From an uncultured bacterium (GTDB taxonomy: Bacteria; Margulisbacteria; WOR-1; XYC2-FULL-46-14; WPAF01), in NCBI GenBank assembly GCA_903930225.1, contig CAIYXV010000056.1:1-32367 (forward strand): a DNA stretch of 32,367 nt, given 5' to 3'. The position numbers and the translations under genes are program-made. Under the pieces are notes generated by a model. It was given only the letters and a program-made list of their open reading frames with translations, was not told the origin of the DNA and did no database searches. Shown one piece after another: positions 15,805 to 23,339 of this stretch (positions are counted from its first letter, which is position 1; each line of letters begins with the position of its first letter).

Positions 15805-17448
15805 CTACTTCAGTACCGCGCCCATGCTAGCAGAAGTTACCATTCTCTGGTAGCGCCTAAGCCAGCTGGAATCAACCTCTTTGTGAAAGGGTTTCAGCGC
15901 GCGCATTCTTTGCTTCAGTTCGGCATCCGAAAGTTTTACGTTTATCTTCCGGGCCGGGATATCGATTTCTATAATATCCCCGTCTTTTAGCGCCGCGATC
16001 GGTCCGCCCAAAGCTGCTTCCGGAGCGACATGCCCGATGCACGGGCCCCTGGTCCCGCCGGAAAACCTTCCGTCGGTTATAAGAGCCACCGAATCGGCAA
16101 GCCCCATTCCTTCGATCGCCGAGGTCGGATAAAGCATTTCCCTCATCCCTGGCCCGCCTTTGGGTCCTTCATAGCGGATCACGACCACGTCCCCCGCCTT
16201 GATCTTTTTTCCATAGATCGCCTTTGCCGCTTCGTCCTCCGAATTGAACACTTTCGCCTTACCGGTAAACTTGAGCATTTTTTGGGAGACCGCGGTCTGC
16301 TTCACGACGGAGCCTTCCGGCGCGATGTTCCCCTTGAGCACAGCCAGGCTTCCCTCCTTGTGATAGGGATTACTTAACGGCCGGATGACATTTTTATCGT
16401 AAACTACTCCCGCCCGGGCGATCTGCTTTATTGTCATACCGGAAACGGTCGGATTATCGAGGAGCATTTTATTAAGGACAGAAAGCACTGCCGGTATACC
16501 GCCCGCATATTCGAGGTCTTCCATGAAGTGATTCCCGCTGGGACGGATGCTGCTGATGTGAGGCGTTTCCCTGCCGATCTTATTGAACAGATCGATCGGG
16601 AGTTCGATCCCCGCTTCGTGCGCGATCGCGATAAGGTGCAGGACTGCGTTGGTCGATCCGCCCAGCGCCATGTCCACCCGGATCGCGTTCAGGAACGCTT
16701 TTTTGTTCATTATTTTCCGCGGAGTAATGTTCTTTTTTACCAGCTCCACCACTTTTTGGCCGCTTTCATAAGCGATCATCTTTTTCTTGGATGAGACCGC
16801 GAGAGATGTCCCGCAGAAAGGAAGGGACATTCCCATCGCCTCGGTCGCGCAGGCCATGGTATTGGCGGTAAAAAGGCCGGCACACGCGCCGGCGCCGGGA
16901 CAGGCATTCAAGATCAGCCCGTCCAGGTCTCTCTTTGATATTTTCCCCTGCTTGTAGGCCGCTTCGGCCTCAAAAGTATCATGCACCAGGTCCAGCCGCG
17001 TCATCTTGTAACAACCAGCTAGCATCGGGCCGGCGGTCACCATAATGGTCGGGACATTAACCCGCGCCGCGGCCATCAGCATACCGGGAGTGATCTTATC
17101 GCAGGCGGTCAACAGAATCAGACCATCAAGCTGGTGAGCTTCAGTCATGGTCTCAACCGAGTCAGCGATCAGTTCGCGGGAAGGAAGCGAATAGTGCATA
17201 CCCTTATGCCCCATCGCGATTCCGTCGCAAATGGCAGGAAGGCCGAAGGTGAAAGACACCCCGCCGCCGGCGTGGATCCCTTTCTCGATCGCTCTTTCCA
17301 GGTCCCTCATATTCACATGGCCGGGAACGATATCGGTAAAGCTCGAAGCCAGACCGATGAAAGGTTTTTTCATCTCGGATGGCGAAACTCCGGTCGCATG
17401 TAAAAGCGCCCTGATCGGCGCCCGTTTCTTAAGATTATCGCTTCTCAT
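15805..17448 (-). CDS. ilvD: Dihydroxy-acid dehydratase
   Basis: Fe-S enzyme that dehydrates dihydroxy acids to 2-keto acids, third step of valine/isoleucine synthesis. Cluster-region cysteines are visible in [15 protein letters not shown] and [18 protein letters not shown]; the C-terminal [15 protein letters not shown] and [20 protein letters not shown] are family hallmarks. I take ATG 17448 ([11 protein letters not shown], 547 residues) rather than GTG 17457, because AGGAG is 10 nt from the ATG but only 1 nt from the GTG. It is separated from ilvBNC by about 2 kb and has its own promoter. Confidence 0.96.
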   Translation of the reverse strand: MRSDNLKKRAPIRALLHATGVSPSEMKKPFIGLASSFTDIVPGHVNMRDLERAIEKGIHAGGGVSFTFGLPAICDGIAMGHKGMHYSLPSRELIADSVETMTEAHQLDGLILLTACDKITPGMLMAAARVNVPTIMVTAGPMLAGCYKMTRLDLVHDTFEAEAAYKQGKISKRDLDGLILNACPGAGACAGLFTANTMACATEAMGMSLPFCGTSLAVSSKKKMIAYESGQKVVELVKKNITPRKIMNKKAFLNAIRVDMALGGSTNAVLHLIAIAHEAGIELPIDLFNKIGRETPHISSIRPSGNHFMEDLEYAGGIPAVLSVLNKMLLDNPTVSGMTIKQIARAGVVYDKNVIRPLSNPYHKEGSLAVLKGNIAPEGSVVKQTAVSQKMLKFTGKAKVFNSEDEAAKAIYGKKIKAGDVVVIRYEGPKGGPGMREMLYPTSAIEGMGLADSVALITDGRFSGGTRGPCIGHVAPEAALGGPIAALKDGDIIEIDIPARKINVKLSDAELKQRMRALKPFHKEVDSSWLRRYQRMVTSASMGAVLK

Positions 17449-17471
17449 AAAAAGCACGCTCCTTTAATATA

Positions 17472-17518
17472 ATTATAGCACTATTCAAAGTTGCCTTCTA
17501 ATATATAGAAGCTATAAT
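17472..17518. promoter_or_regulatory. Overlapping divergent promoters, ilvD and small membrane gene
   Basis: Minus strand: extended -10 TG-C-TATAAT (hexamer 17472-17477) for ilvD. Plus strand: TATAAT (17513-17518) with TTGCCT (17491-17496) at 16 nt for the 17536 gene. Between the two -10 boxes lies an inverted repeat CTTCTA-atata-TAGAAG (17495-17511), placed where a dimeric regulator could affect both. Confidence 0.55.
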
Positions 17519-17535
17519 AAGCCCGGAGGTAAAAC

Positions 17536-17781
17536 ATGAACATAGTACAAATGGTTTCCGTTATTCTTGAATTGATCGTCGCGATCGTCGGGGTGATGCT
17601 GGCCGCGGGGAAAAAGAAGATATATGGCTGGTGCTTCGCGCTCACTTTTATTATCTACGTGGTCTATGATCTTTCTAAATTCATGGCGCTAAATATCAAC
17701 GGCGATATCCTGAATATTCTCTTTTTTGTCGCTTCGTTCTCCGCGCTGTGGGGGATCTGGAGCATTTACAAAGAGGCCTGA
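17536..17781 (+). CDS. Small integral membrane protein, 81 residues
   Basis: Three hydrophobic segments (about residues 5-24, 30-44 and 57-77) with a short basic loop AAGKKKIYGW. It has a CCGGAGG Shine-Dalgarno and a good -10, so it is expressed on its own. It is divergent from ilvD and ends 2 nt from a convergent gene. No family recognised. Confidence 0.75.
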   Translation: MNIVQMVSVILELIVAIVGVMLAAGKKKIYGWCFALTFIIYVVYDLSKFMALNINGDILNILFFVASFSALWGIWSIYKEA

Positions 17782-17783
17782 TA

Positions 17784-18134
17784 CTACTTAACGTTTATGG
17801 TAAAAGCTTTTATCCTTGCGGGCGGCTGGTTTTTCTCCCACGGGCGGACGTAATTAAAGACCAGGTCTTTGCGGCCTTTTTTAAGCGCCTTGAATTTCCA
17901 GACCTCTATACCGCCTGACCCAATTTTGCCCGGCTTTGAGGCGACATATTTTACGTCAGCGACCTTGGCCTCGGGGGACGGGTCCGAAACAAGCTTCCAC
18001 ATATAGCCCGTGGTCGCGTTCGAGGTTATGGTTATCTCAAATATCTTCCCAACATTGGCATTGATAATCTCGTTCGCTCCGAAGGCGGGGGAAATAAGGA
18101 ACAGGGCCAGCAGCAGCAGGAACGCTTTATTCAT
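17784..18134 (-). CDS. Chagasin-family (I42) peptidase inhibitor, secreted
   Basis: 116 residues with signal peptide (FLLLLALFLISPAFGA) and the inhibitor I42 loops: NATTGYMW (39-46, family NPTTGYxW), GSGGIEVWKF (72-81) and YVRPWE (95-100). Such proteins inhibit papain-like cysteine proteases; in this position it would act in the periplasm. It overlaps the end of pyrB by 8 nt, so translation is coupled to a gene with no obvious functional link. Confidence 0.88.
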   Translation of the reverse strand: MNKAFLLLLALFLISPAFGANEIINANVGKIFEITITSNATTGYMWKLVSDPSPEAKVADVKYVASKPGKIGSGGIEVWKFKALKKGRKDLVFNYVRPWEKNQPPARIKAFTINVK

Positions 18135-19080
18135 TTTCTCTGGCGGAGGATTTTCCGCTTAAAAGCAGGAATAGGATCGCCATCCTAATCGCGACGCCGT
18201 TCTGCACCTGATCCAGAATAACATTATACGGCCCGTCCGCCACATCGGAGGAAATCTCGACCCCGCGGTTCATCGGACCGGGATGCATCACCACCACGTC
18301 CTTTTTGCATTTTGTAAGCCGCCGGGAATTAAGTCCAAAAAGCAGATGGTATTCCTCGAGCGAAGGGATCAGCCCCTTCCCCATTCTTTCTTTCTGGATG
18401 CGGAGGACATTTATAAAATCAGCGTCTTTGATCTCTTCTTCAATATCATAGGCGACCTTGACGCCCATTTTTTCGATCTCTTTCGGGATCAGCGTCGCCG
18501 GTCCGACCACCGATATCCGGGCGCCGAGCTTGGTAAGGCCCCAGATATTGCTCCGGGCGACCCGCGAATGAGCGATATCGCCGACGATCACGATCTTCCG
18601 GCCTTTCAGGTTCCCCTTCTTTTCCTTCATGGTAAAAATATCGAGCAGGCCCTGCGACGGGTGCTCGTCAAATCCATCCCCCGCGTTGACCACCGAAGCG
18701 GCTAGATTCTTTGCCGCCAGGTGGGGAGCGCCCGACATGTTATGTCTTATCACAAAAGCCTGATGGCCCATTATTTCCAGATTTTTTACCGTATCGATCA
18801 GGGTCTCGCCCTTTTGCGCGGAGCTGGCCGCCACCGTGATATTGGTGGTATTGGCGGAGAGCATCTTGGCCGCGGTCTCGAACGAGGTCCGGGTGCGGGT
18901 AGAGTTTTCATAAAAGAGCAGGCAGATAGATTTGCCCAGCAGGGCGGGGACCTTGGGGATGGGGCGGGAAATTATCTCTTTCATGCCGGCGGCGGTATCG
19001 AGGATCAAATTCAAGTCCTCCACCGGCATTTCGCGCAGTCCTAGAAGATCTTTGCTCGACAGCCCCTTGACCTTGTTCAT
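18127..19080 (-). CDS. pyrB: Aspartate carbamoyltransferase, catalytic subunit
   Basis: Joins carbamoyl phosphate and aspartate in pyrimidine synthesis. 317 residues. Carbamoyl-phosphate site STRTRTSFE, then FVIRHNMSGAPH, HPSQGLLDIFTM, and the C-terminal HPGPMNRGVEI. No pyrI follows. No Shine-Dalgarno: TAAAAT lies exactly 6 nt before the ATG, so the message is probably leaderless and could not carry a PyrR or UTP-sensing leader. Confidence 0.97.
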   Translation of the reverse strand: MNKVKGLSSKDLLGLREMPVEDLNLILDTAAGMKEIISRPIPKVPALLGKSICLLFYENSTRTRTSFETAAKMLSANTTNITVAASSAQKGETLIDTVKNLEIMGHQAFVIRHNMSGAPHLAAKNLAASVVNAGDGFDEHPSQGLLDIFTMKEKKGNLKGRKIVIVGDIAHSRVARSNIWGLTKLGARISVVGPATLIPKEIEKMGVKVAYDIEEEIKDADFINVLRIQKERMGKGLIPSLEEYHLLFGLNSRRLTKCKKDVVVMHPGPMNRGVEISSDVADGPYNVILDQVQNGVAIRMAILFLLLSGKSSARENE

Positions 19081-19086
19081 GGAGTG

Positions 19087-19115
19087 ATTTTATTGTATCA
19101 TATTTCAAGGCACTT
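19087..19115. promoter_or_regulatory. Divergent promoter region, pyrB and ackA
   Basis: Minus strand: TAAAAT (19087-19092) 6 nt before pyrB. Plus strand: TATCAT (19096-19101), with a weak TTGTTC -35 inside the pyrB start, and an AAGG Shine-Dalgarno ahead of the ackA ATG at 19116. The two starts are only 35 nt apart. Confidence 0.5.
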
Positions 19116-20387
19116 ATGAACATACTAGCTCTCAACTGCGGCAGCTCATCGATCAAATACAAGGTCTTCAACTGGGAAAGGAAGGAATCGCTCGGTTTCG
19201 GATCGGTCGAGCGGATCGGCATAATGGGCTCATTTATCCGGCATGAGCGGCCCGGCCGGGAGCCCCACATCGTCAACCACGATTGCCCCAATCACGAAAC
19301 CGCCATTAAGATCTTAACCAATACCCTGCTCGACCCCAATGTCGGCATCATAAAGGATATTTCAGAGATAAACGCGGTCGGACACCGGGTGGTGCACGGG
19401 GGGGAAAAGTTTAAAAGCTCGGTTAAGATCGACGCGGAAGTGCTGGATGCGATAAAAGCGGTGCAGGACTTAGCGCCGCTCCACAACCCCCCCAACATCG
19501 CCGGGATCGAGGCCGCGCAACACCTGTTGCCCAATGTCCCCCAGATCGCGGTCTTTGACACTGCTTTTCACCAGACCATGCCCGAGCACGCGTATCTTTA
19601 CGCCGTGCCCTATGAGTGGTACGGGATGTATGGGGTCAGGAGATACGGCTTTCACGGCACCTCGCATCTTTATGTTTCCCGCCGCGCGGCAGTCCTGCTG
19701 GGCAAAAATCCGATAGATACAAATCTTATCACCATGCACATCGGCAACGGCGCGTCGGTCTGCGCGGTCAAGCACGGACAGTCGGTCGATACCAGCATGG
19801 GGTTGACCCCGCTTGAGGGTGCGGTAATGGGCACCCGTTCCGGAGACCTTGATCCGGCTATCATCTTGTTTATGATCGAGAAGGAAGGATTTTACGCCGA
19901 GCAGATCGATACCATCCTCAATAAAAAGAGCGGACTTCTGGGCATCACCGGCAAGTACATGGACCGCCGGGATATCGATAAAGCCGCGCAGGAAGGCGAT
20001 CAGCGCTGTAAGCTGGCCGTGGAAATAGAGGCTTACCGGCTCAAAAAATATATTGGATCTTATTACGCCGCCCTGGGGAAGGTCGACGCGCTGGTTTTTA
20101 CCGCCGGAGCGGGAGAACTTAACTGGCAGTTGAGAGAAAACGTGCTTACCGGACTCGAAGACCTCGGCATCAAATTCGATAAGATCAAGAACCAGATGGC
20201 GATCTCGCGCGATAAAGAAACGGACATTTCAGCCGGTGATTCCCGGATCAAGATCTTCGTTATCCCGACCGATGAAGAACGGGTATTTATCGAAGATGTG
20301 GTCGCCATTCTAGAAGGAAAATATGAGACCCATACCCGTTTCACCTATTCTTTTGAGGATCCAGGATATAAAAGGAAGCTCGCTTGA
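19116..20387 (+). CDS. ackA: Acetate kinase
   Basis: Interconverts acetyl phosphate plus ADP with acetate plus ATP, giving substrate-level ATP. 423 residues, slightly longer than the usual 400. Family motifs: LNCGSSSIKYK, VGHRVVHGGE, FDTAFHQTMP (catalytic Asp), MHIGNGAS, DTSMGLTPLEGAVMGTRSGD and VFTAGAGE. A pta gene is not in the window. Its TGA overlaps the TTG start of the next gene. Confidence 0.97.
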   Translation: MNILALNCGSSSIKYKVFNWERKESLGFGSVERIGIMGSFIRHERPGREPHIVNHDCPNHETAIKILTNTLLDPNVGIIKDISEINAVGHRVVHGGEKFKSSVKIDAEVLDAIKAVQDLAPLHNPPNIAGIEAAQHLLPNVPQIAVFDTAFHQTMPEHAYLYAVPYEWYGMYGVRRYGFHGTSHLYVSRRAAVLLGKNPIDTNLITMHIGNGASVCAVKHGQSVDTSMGLTPLEGAVMGTRSGDLDPAIILFMIEKEGFYAEQIDTILNKKSGLLGITGKYMDRRDIDKAAQEGDQRCKLAVEIEAYRLKKYIGSYYAALGKVDALVFTAGAGELNWQLRENVLTGLEDLGIKFDKIKNQMAISRDKETDISAGDSRIKIFVIPTDEERVFIEDVVAILEGKYETHTRFTYSFEDPGYKRKLA

Positions 20388-21349
20388 ATATAACTGTCTT
20401 TGAGGACGAGGGATACCGGAAACTGCTTCCGCTGGTCTGGACGCGCCCGGTCTGGGACCTGGTCTGCGGCGCCACCACCATCCTTGAAAAAATAAAAAGA
20501 GAATACCCTAAGGCCGAAATAATTTACGAATGCCGAGACTATCTTAATTATGAAAAACGGGTTAACGGGCGAACCGGCAAACGGGTTAACGGTCGGGCGA
20601 TCCCATCGACCTTGCGCGAGATCATCTATCCCTGGGACCTGATCAAGAACCTTAAACATGATCTGGAAGAAGACTTAAAGTATCTGGGGACCGGGATAAA
20701 AGGGAAAGCACACTCCACAACCGTGTTTTACAATAAAAAAAACATCCTGGTGGAAAAAGGCACGACAATCGACGCGCACTGCGTGCTCGACGCGCGGCAG
20801 GGGCCGATCTATATCGGAGAAGGAACGATCATCCATCCCGGGACCTTGCTTCGCGGACCGCTTTCGATCGGGAAGCATTGCCGGATCGCGGGCGAGCTGA
20901 CCTCGAGCGTGATCATGAGCTACACCAACAAGGCGCATTATGGATTTATCGGACACTCTTACATCTGCTCCTGGGTCAACCTTGGCGCGGGGACAACCAA
21001 CTCGAATCTTAAAAATAATTATGGCCCGGTCAGTGTGATGGTCGAGGGGAAAAGGATCAATACCGAAGAAATTTTCATTGGCTGTTTTATCGGCGACCAC
21101 GCCAAGGTCGCGATCGGATCGATGATCTATACCGGTTGTGTGATCGGGGTGGGAGCAAATCTTTTCGGCCAGCCGTTCTACAATAAATTTGTTCCCTCAT
21201 TTTCCTGGGGCGGAAACGTTGAGGCCCGTCTGGAAGACGTGATCGCGATCGCCCGCGCCCAGATGAAGCGCCGGGACCTCGAACTTTCCCGATCCGACAT
21301 CGCCCTTTTCAAGAAAGTCTTTGAACTCACTAAACCAGAGAGAAACTGA
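20384..21349 (+). CDS. GlmU-like sugar nucleotidyltransferase/left-handed beta-helix protein, shortened
   Basis: 321 residues. The N-terminus MNITVFEDEGYRKLLPLVWTRPVWDL is the alternative bacterial GlmU type (UDP-GlcNAc pyrophosphorylase-like), usually about 400 residues. Here the nucleotidyltransferase part seems to lack about 60-80 residues and contains a duplicated KRVNGR motif. From about residue 115 come hexapeptide repeats (IYIGEGTIIHPGTLLRGPLSIGKH and following) of a left-handed beta-helix acyltransferase, with HYGFIGHSYI and NLGAGTTNSNLK as in GlmU. Start is TTG with AGGA 7 nt upstream, overlapping the ackA stop by 4 nt. A role in envelope precursor synthesis is likely; exact activity is uncertain. 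Confidence 0.85.
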   Translation: MNITVFEDEGYRKLLPLVWTRPVWDLVCGATTILEKIKREYPKAEIIYECRDYLNYEKRVNGRTGKRVNGRAIPSTLREIIYPWDLIKNLKHDLEEDLKYLGTGIKGKAHSTTVFYNKKNILVEKGTTIDAHCVLDARQGPIYIGEGTIIHPGTLLRGPLSIGKHCRIAGELTSSVIMSYTNKAHYGFIGHSYICSWVNLGAGTTNSNLKNNYGPVSVMVEGKRINTEEIFIGCFIGDHAKVAIGSMIYTGCVIGVGANLFGQPFYNKFVPSFSWGGNVEARLEDVIAIARAQMKRRDLELSRSDIALFKKVFELTKPERN

Positions 21350-21354
21350 TATAA

Positions 21355-21487
21355 TAAATCCGAATTTCCGAAATCCTAAATCCGAACATAGAACCGCCTT
21401 ACTTCGCTCGGCGGATCATATAATCAATTGCATTTTTCGGATTTCGGACATTCGCCTGCCTGCCGGCAGGCAGGGATTTCGGATTTA
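21355..21487. repeat. Palindrome-rich intergenic repeat with terminal inverted repeats
   Basis: 133 bp bounded by perfect 10-bp inverted repeats TAAATCCGAA (21355-21364) and TTCGGATTTA (21478-21487). More copies of the AATCCGAA/TTCGGATT word occur inside, along with a perfect 20-bp palindrome CCTGCCTGCCGGCAGGCAGG (21455-21474). It is non-coding and sits between the GlmU-like gene and tRNA-Gln. A TGATATAAT (21347-21355) at its left end could be a promoter reading through it into the tRNA. Confidence 0.65.
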
Positions 21488-21497
21488 CGCGAAGCGT

Positions 21498-21568
21498 TGG
21501 GGGATCGTCTAATGGTAGGACACCGCCCTTTGAAGGCGAGAATCGGGGTTCGAGTCCCTGTCCCCCAG
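21498..21568 (+). tRNA. tRNA-Gln (TTG)
   Basis: 71-nt cloverleaf: acceptor TGGGGGA/TCCCCCA with U1:A72 as in glutamine tRNAs, D arm with GGTAGGAC, anticodon loop CTTTGAA (anticodon TTG), T arm CGGGG-TTCGAGT-CCCTG, discriminator G, no encoded CCA. There is one C:A mismatch at the top of the anticodon stem. Its last 18 nt are repeated exactly 316 bp downstream. Confidence 0.95.
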
Positions 21569-21884
21569 AACTTTTCAGACTGGTAAACTTAAGTCGTTTT
21601 GAGAACCAAGGTTCTCAACGCTCGCTTTGCTCGCTGCTCTCCTTTCCTTTTTCTTTTTGACGAAACCTATCAGAGGTAATGTTCTTCTATGGGTGGGTGC
21701 CATCAGAGTTTTTTATTTTCAGGTCTAGGAGAACAGGGACGAGAAAGGCATTTTTCGCCGAGCGGAGCGAGGAAAAGCGAGCGACACCCTCGCCCAAGCG
21801 AGGTGAGCGAGCAGAAGAAAAATGCCATGTCCCGAAGCCGCCACCCTCCACCAGAGGCGCGGAGGACGAGTCCCTGTCCCCCAG
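21551..21884 (+). repeat. att-like 18-bp direct repeat of the tRNA-Gln 3' end
   Basis: cgagtccctgtcccccag occurs at 21551-21568 (3' end of tRNA-Gln) and again, identical, at 21867-21884. The second copy is not part of a tRNA. Duplication of a tRNA 3' end is the usual mark left by tyrosine-recombinase integration. No integrase lies between or beside the copies, so this looks like a remnant or a very small non-autonomous insertion. Confidence 0.65.
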
Positions 21885-22114
21885 CCACCCTGAACGAATA
21901 GTCTCAAGCAGATGGCCGGAATGCTTCGGATTTTACAGATAATAAAAACCTCGTCCTTGTTATAAAACATCGAGTGCTTTTTCTTTAATCTCGCGCTCCT
22001 CGACAGCTCGGGACAGGCAAAAAGATGTTTGCCCCGATTCCTACATAGGGACTACGGTAATAACATAAATGTTGCGAGGTCAAAAACATAAAAATTCCCG
22101 AGAGGCAATAATTA
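21569..22114. other. Gene-free accessory stretch after tRNA-Gln
   Basis: About 545 bp with no credible coding frame. It holds a short hairpin GAGAACC-AA-GGTTCTC near 21600, repeated GCGAGC/GCTCGC words, the large inverted repeat 21736-21833 and the second att-like copy at 21867-21884. Beyond 21885 I see only AT-rich spacer up to the antiporter stop codon. Confidence 0.6.
21736..21833. repeat. Nested inverted repeat inside the att-flanked segment
   Basis: Outer arms GGGAC (21736-21740) and GTCCC (21829-21833); main arms GGCATTTTTC (21747-21756) and GAAAAATGCC (21817-21826); central hairpin CCTCGC-CCAA-GCGAGG (21788-21803). The 98-bp unit could fold into one long branched hairpin and may be the core of a small repeat element. 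Confidence 0.6.
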
Positions 22115-23134
22115 TTACTTCACCAGAATATTATCCAATCGGTAAAGGAAATAAACGCCCGAAAAATAGGCCAGAATAATAGCTATTGAATCCCAGGAGA
22201 TCCTCCAAAAGAATTTTTTCTCAGAGCGGAAGATTAGTCCAACCACGGCAATACTGGTCAGGACCATTGCAAATAAAGCAGTAAAAAGGTGATTCTGCGA
22301 AACGTTGGCTAAGATTGGCCCCGATCTGTAAAAGATATCATCTATAAATATTATAAATATGTTAAAAAGATTGCTGCCAAAAAGGTTCCCTACTGCCATA
22401 TCTATAGCGCCAAGCCGAAGGGCAAAAGCCGAAATCACTATTTCCGGCAAGGACGTTGCCGCCGCCAGGAAAATGCTCCCGACAAAAGTGTTGCTCAGGG
22501 CCGTTGCTTCGGATATCTGCTGGCCAATTTTCGGCAGCCAGCTACCAGCCGTAATCACAATCAAAGAAAAAAATACAAATCTAATAAGAGTGCCTTTAAA
22601 CGAGACCTTTTCATATTGAAGTGTTCTTGATTTTAGGTTTTTCGCTTGATTTTTCTTTTCGAACTGGAAGATCATCCGCTGGCTGATCAAATAAATAAAA
22701 GCAATCAAGCATGAATATATCCCGACATTAAATATTGAAATACTGCCCAGCCTGGAAGTAATGGTTATCCCGATCGCCCCAACTCCGATAATAACCATTC
22801 CCAAACCGGCGGAAAGGACATGTCCTAGATCAGCTTTTCGTAAAATAGGCCCGGGCCCATAAAGCAGGTCGAGAAAAGCAAGGATCAAAATGTTAAAAAG
22901 ACATGATCCGAATAGGTCTCCCAGCGCCAGATCGGGAGCCTTTAGATAAACTACAGAGCTCAAATTGTTGGCCAGCTCAGGTAGTGAAGTGATCGCAGCC
23001 AGCAGAACCACGCCGATCCAGGCCCGACCCAGGCCGGTTTTTTCGGCAATGATATCGCCGTAGCGGGAGAGTTTTGCCCCGGCATAGAGAATCGCCAGCG
23101 CGCAGATTATAAATTCAGTCCAAATAATTAACAT
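22115..23134 (-). CDS. Sodium/calcium exchanger-family (CaCA) membrane antiporter
   Basis: About 339-residue inner-membrane cation antiporter with the two inverted alpha-repeats of the family: AAITSLPELANNLSSV then DLALGDLFGSCLFNI, and AAATSLPEIVISAFAL then DMAVGNLFGSNLFNI. Around ten hydrophobic segments flank a charged central loop. The longest frame opens at TTG 23149, but a perfect TATAAT abuts that codon, so the transcript should begin after it; I prefer ATG 23134 with a leader of about 9 nt. The gene is more AT-rich than its neighbours and lies beside the att-like region, so transfer is possible. Confidence 0.92.
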   Translation of the reverse strand: MLIIWTEFIICALAILYAGAKLSRYGDIIAEKTGLGRAWIGVVLLAAITSLPELANNLSSVVYLKAPDLALGDLFGSCLFNILILAFLDLLYGPGPILRKADLGHVLSAGLGMVIIGVGAIGITITSRLGSISIFNVGIYSCLIAFIYLISQRMIFQFEKKNQAKNLKSRTLQYEKVSFKGTLIRFVFFSLIVITAGSWLPKIGQQISEATALSNTFVGSIFLAAATSLPEIVISAFALRLGAIDMAVGNLFGSNLFNIFIIFIDDIFYRSGPILANVSQNHLFTALFAMVLTSIAVVGLIFRSEKKFFWRISWDSIAIILAYFSGVYFLYRLDNILVK

Positions 23135-23149
23135 TGATTTATCAATCAA

Positions 23150-23178
23150 ATTATAATGCTTATTTTAAGATGTAACAA
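23150..23178 (-). promoter_or_regulatory. Promoter of the CaCA antiporter gene
   Basis: TATAAT (23150-23155) and TTGTTA (23173-23178) with an exact 17-nt spacer. The -10 ends at the TTG of the longest frame, which argues for ATG 23134 as the start. Confidence 0.65.
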
Positions 23179-23319
23179 GCGGCTTGGTCGGGTAGAATCA
23201 GGCAGCGGATGACTTGGGCACAGATTTGGGACATATAGTCGATTGACCATTGAATAGCGGCCCTAACATCATCCACGAGAGTCAATACCATTTCTAACTA
23301 ATCCAATTATTCTCTCCCC

Positions 23320-23339
23320 TATAATGGTAAAATATCCCC
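23320..23339 (+). promoter_or_regulatory. Promoter abutting the ZIP transporter start
   Basis: TATAAT (23320-23325) and TAAAAT (23328-23333); the latter is exactly 6 nt before the ATG at 23340. No Shine-Dalgarno and no clear -35. Leaderless or near-leaderless initiation is predicted. The rest of the 23179-23319 spacer shows nothing. Confidence 0.45.

Noticed and set aside
21679-21942. Overlapping small ORFs in the att-flanked segment
   Set aside because: Low-complexity translations arise from the GCGAGC-type repeats in several frames and both strands, with no Shine-Dalgarno or promoter.
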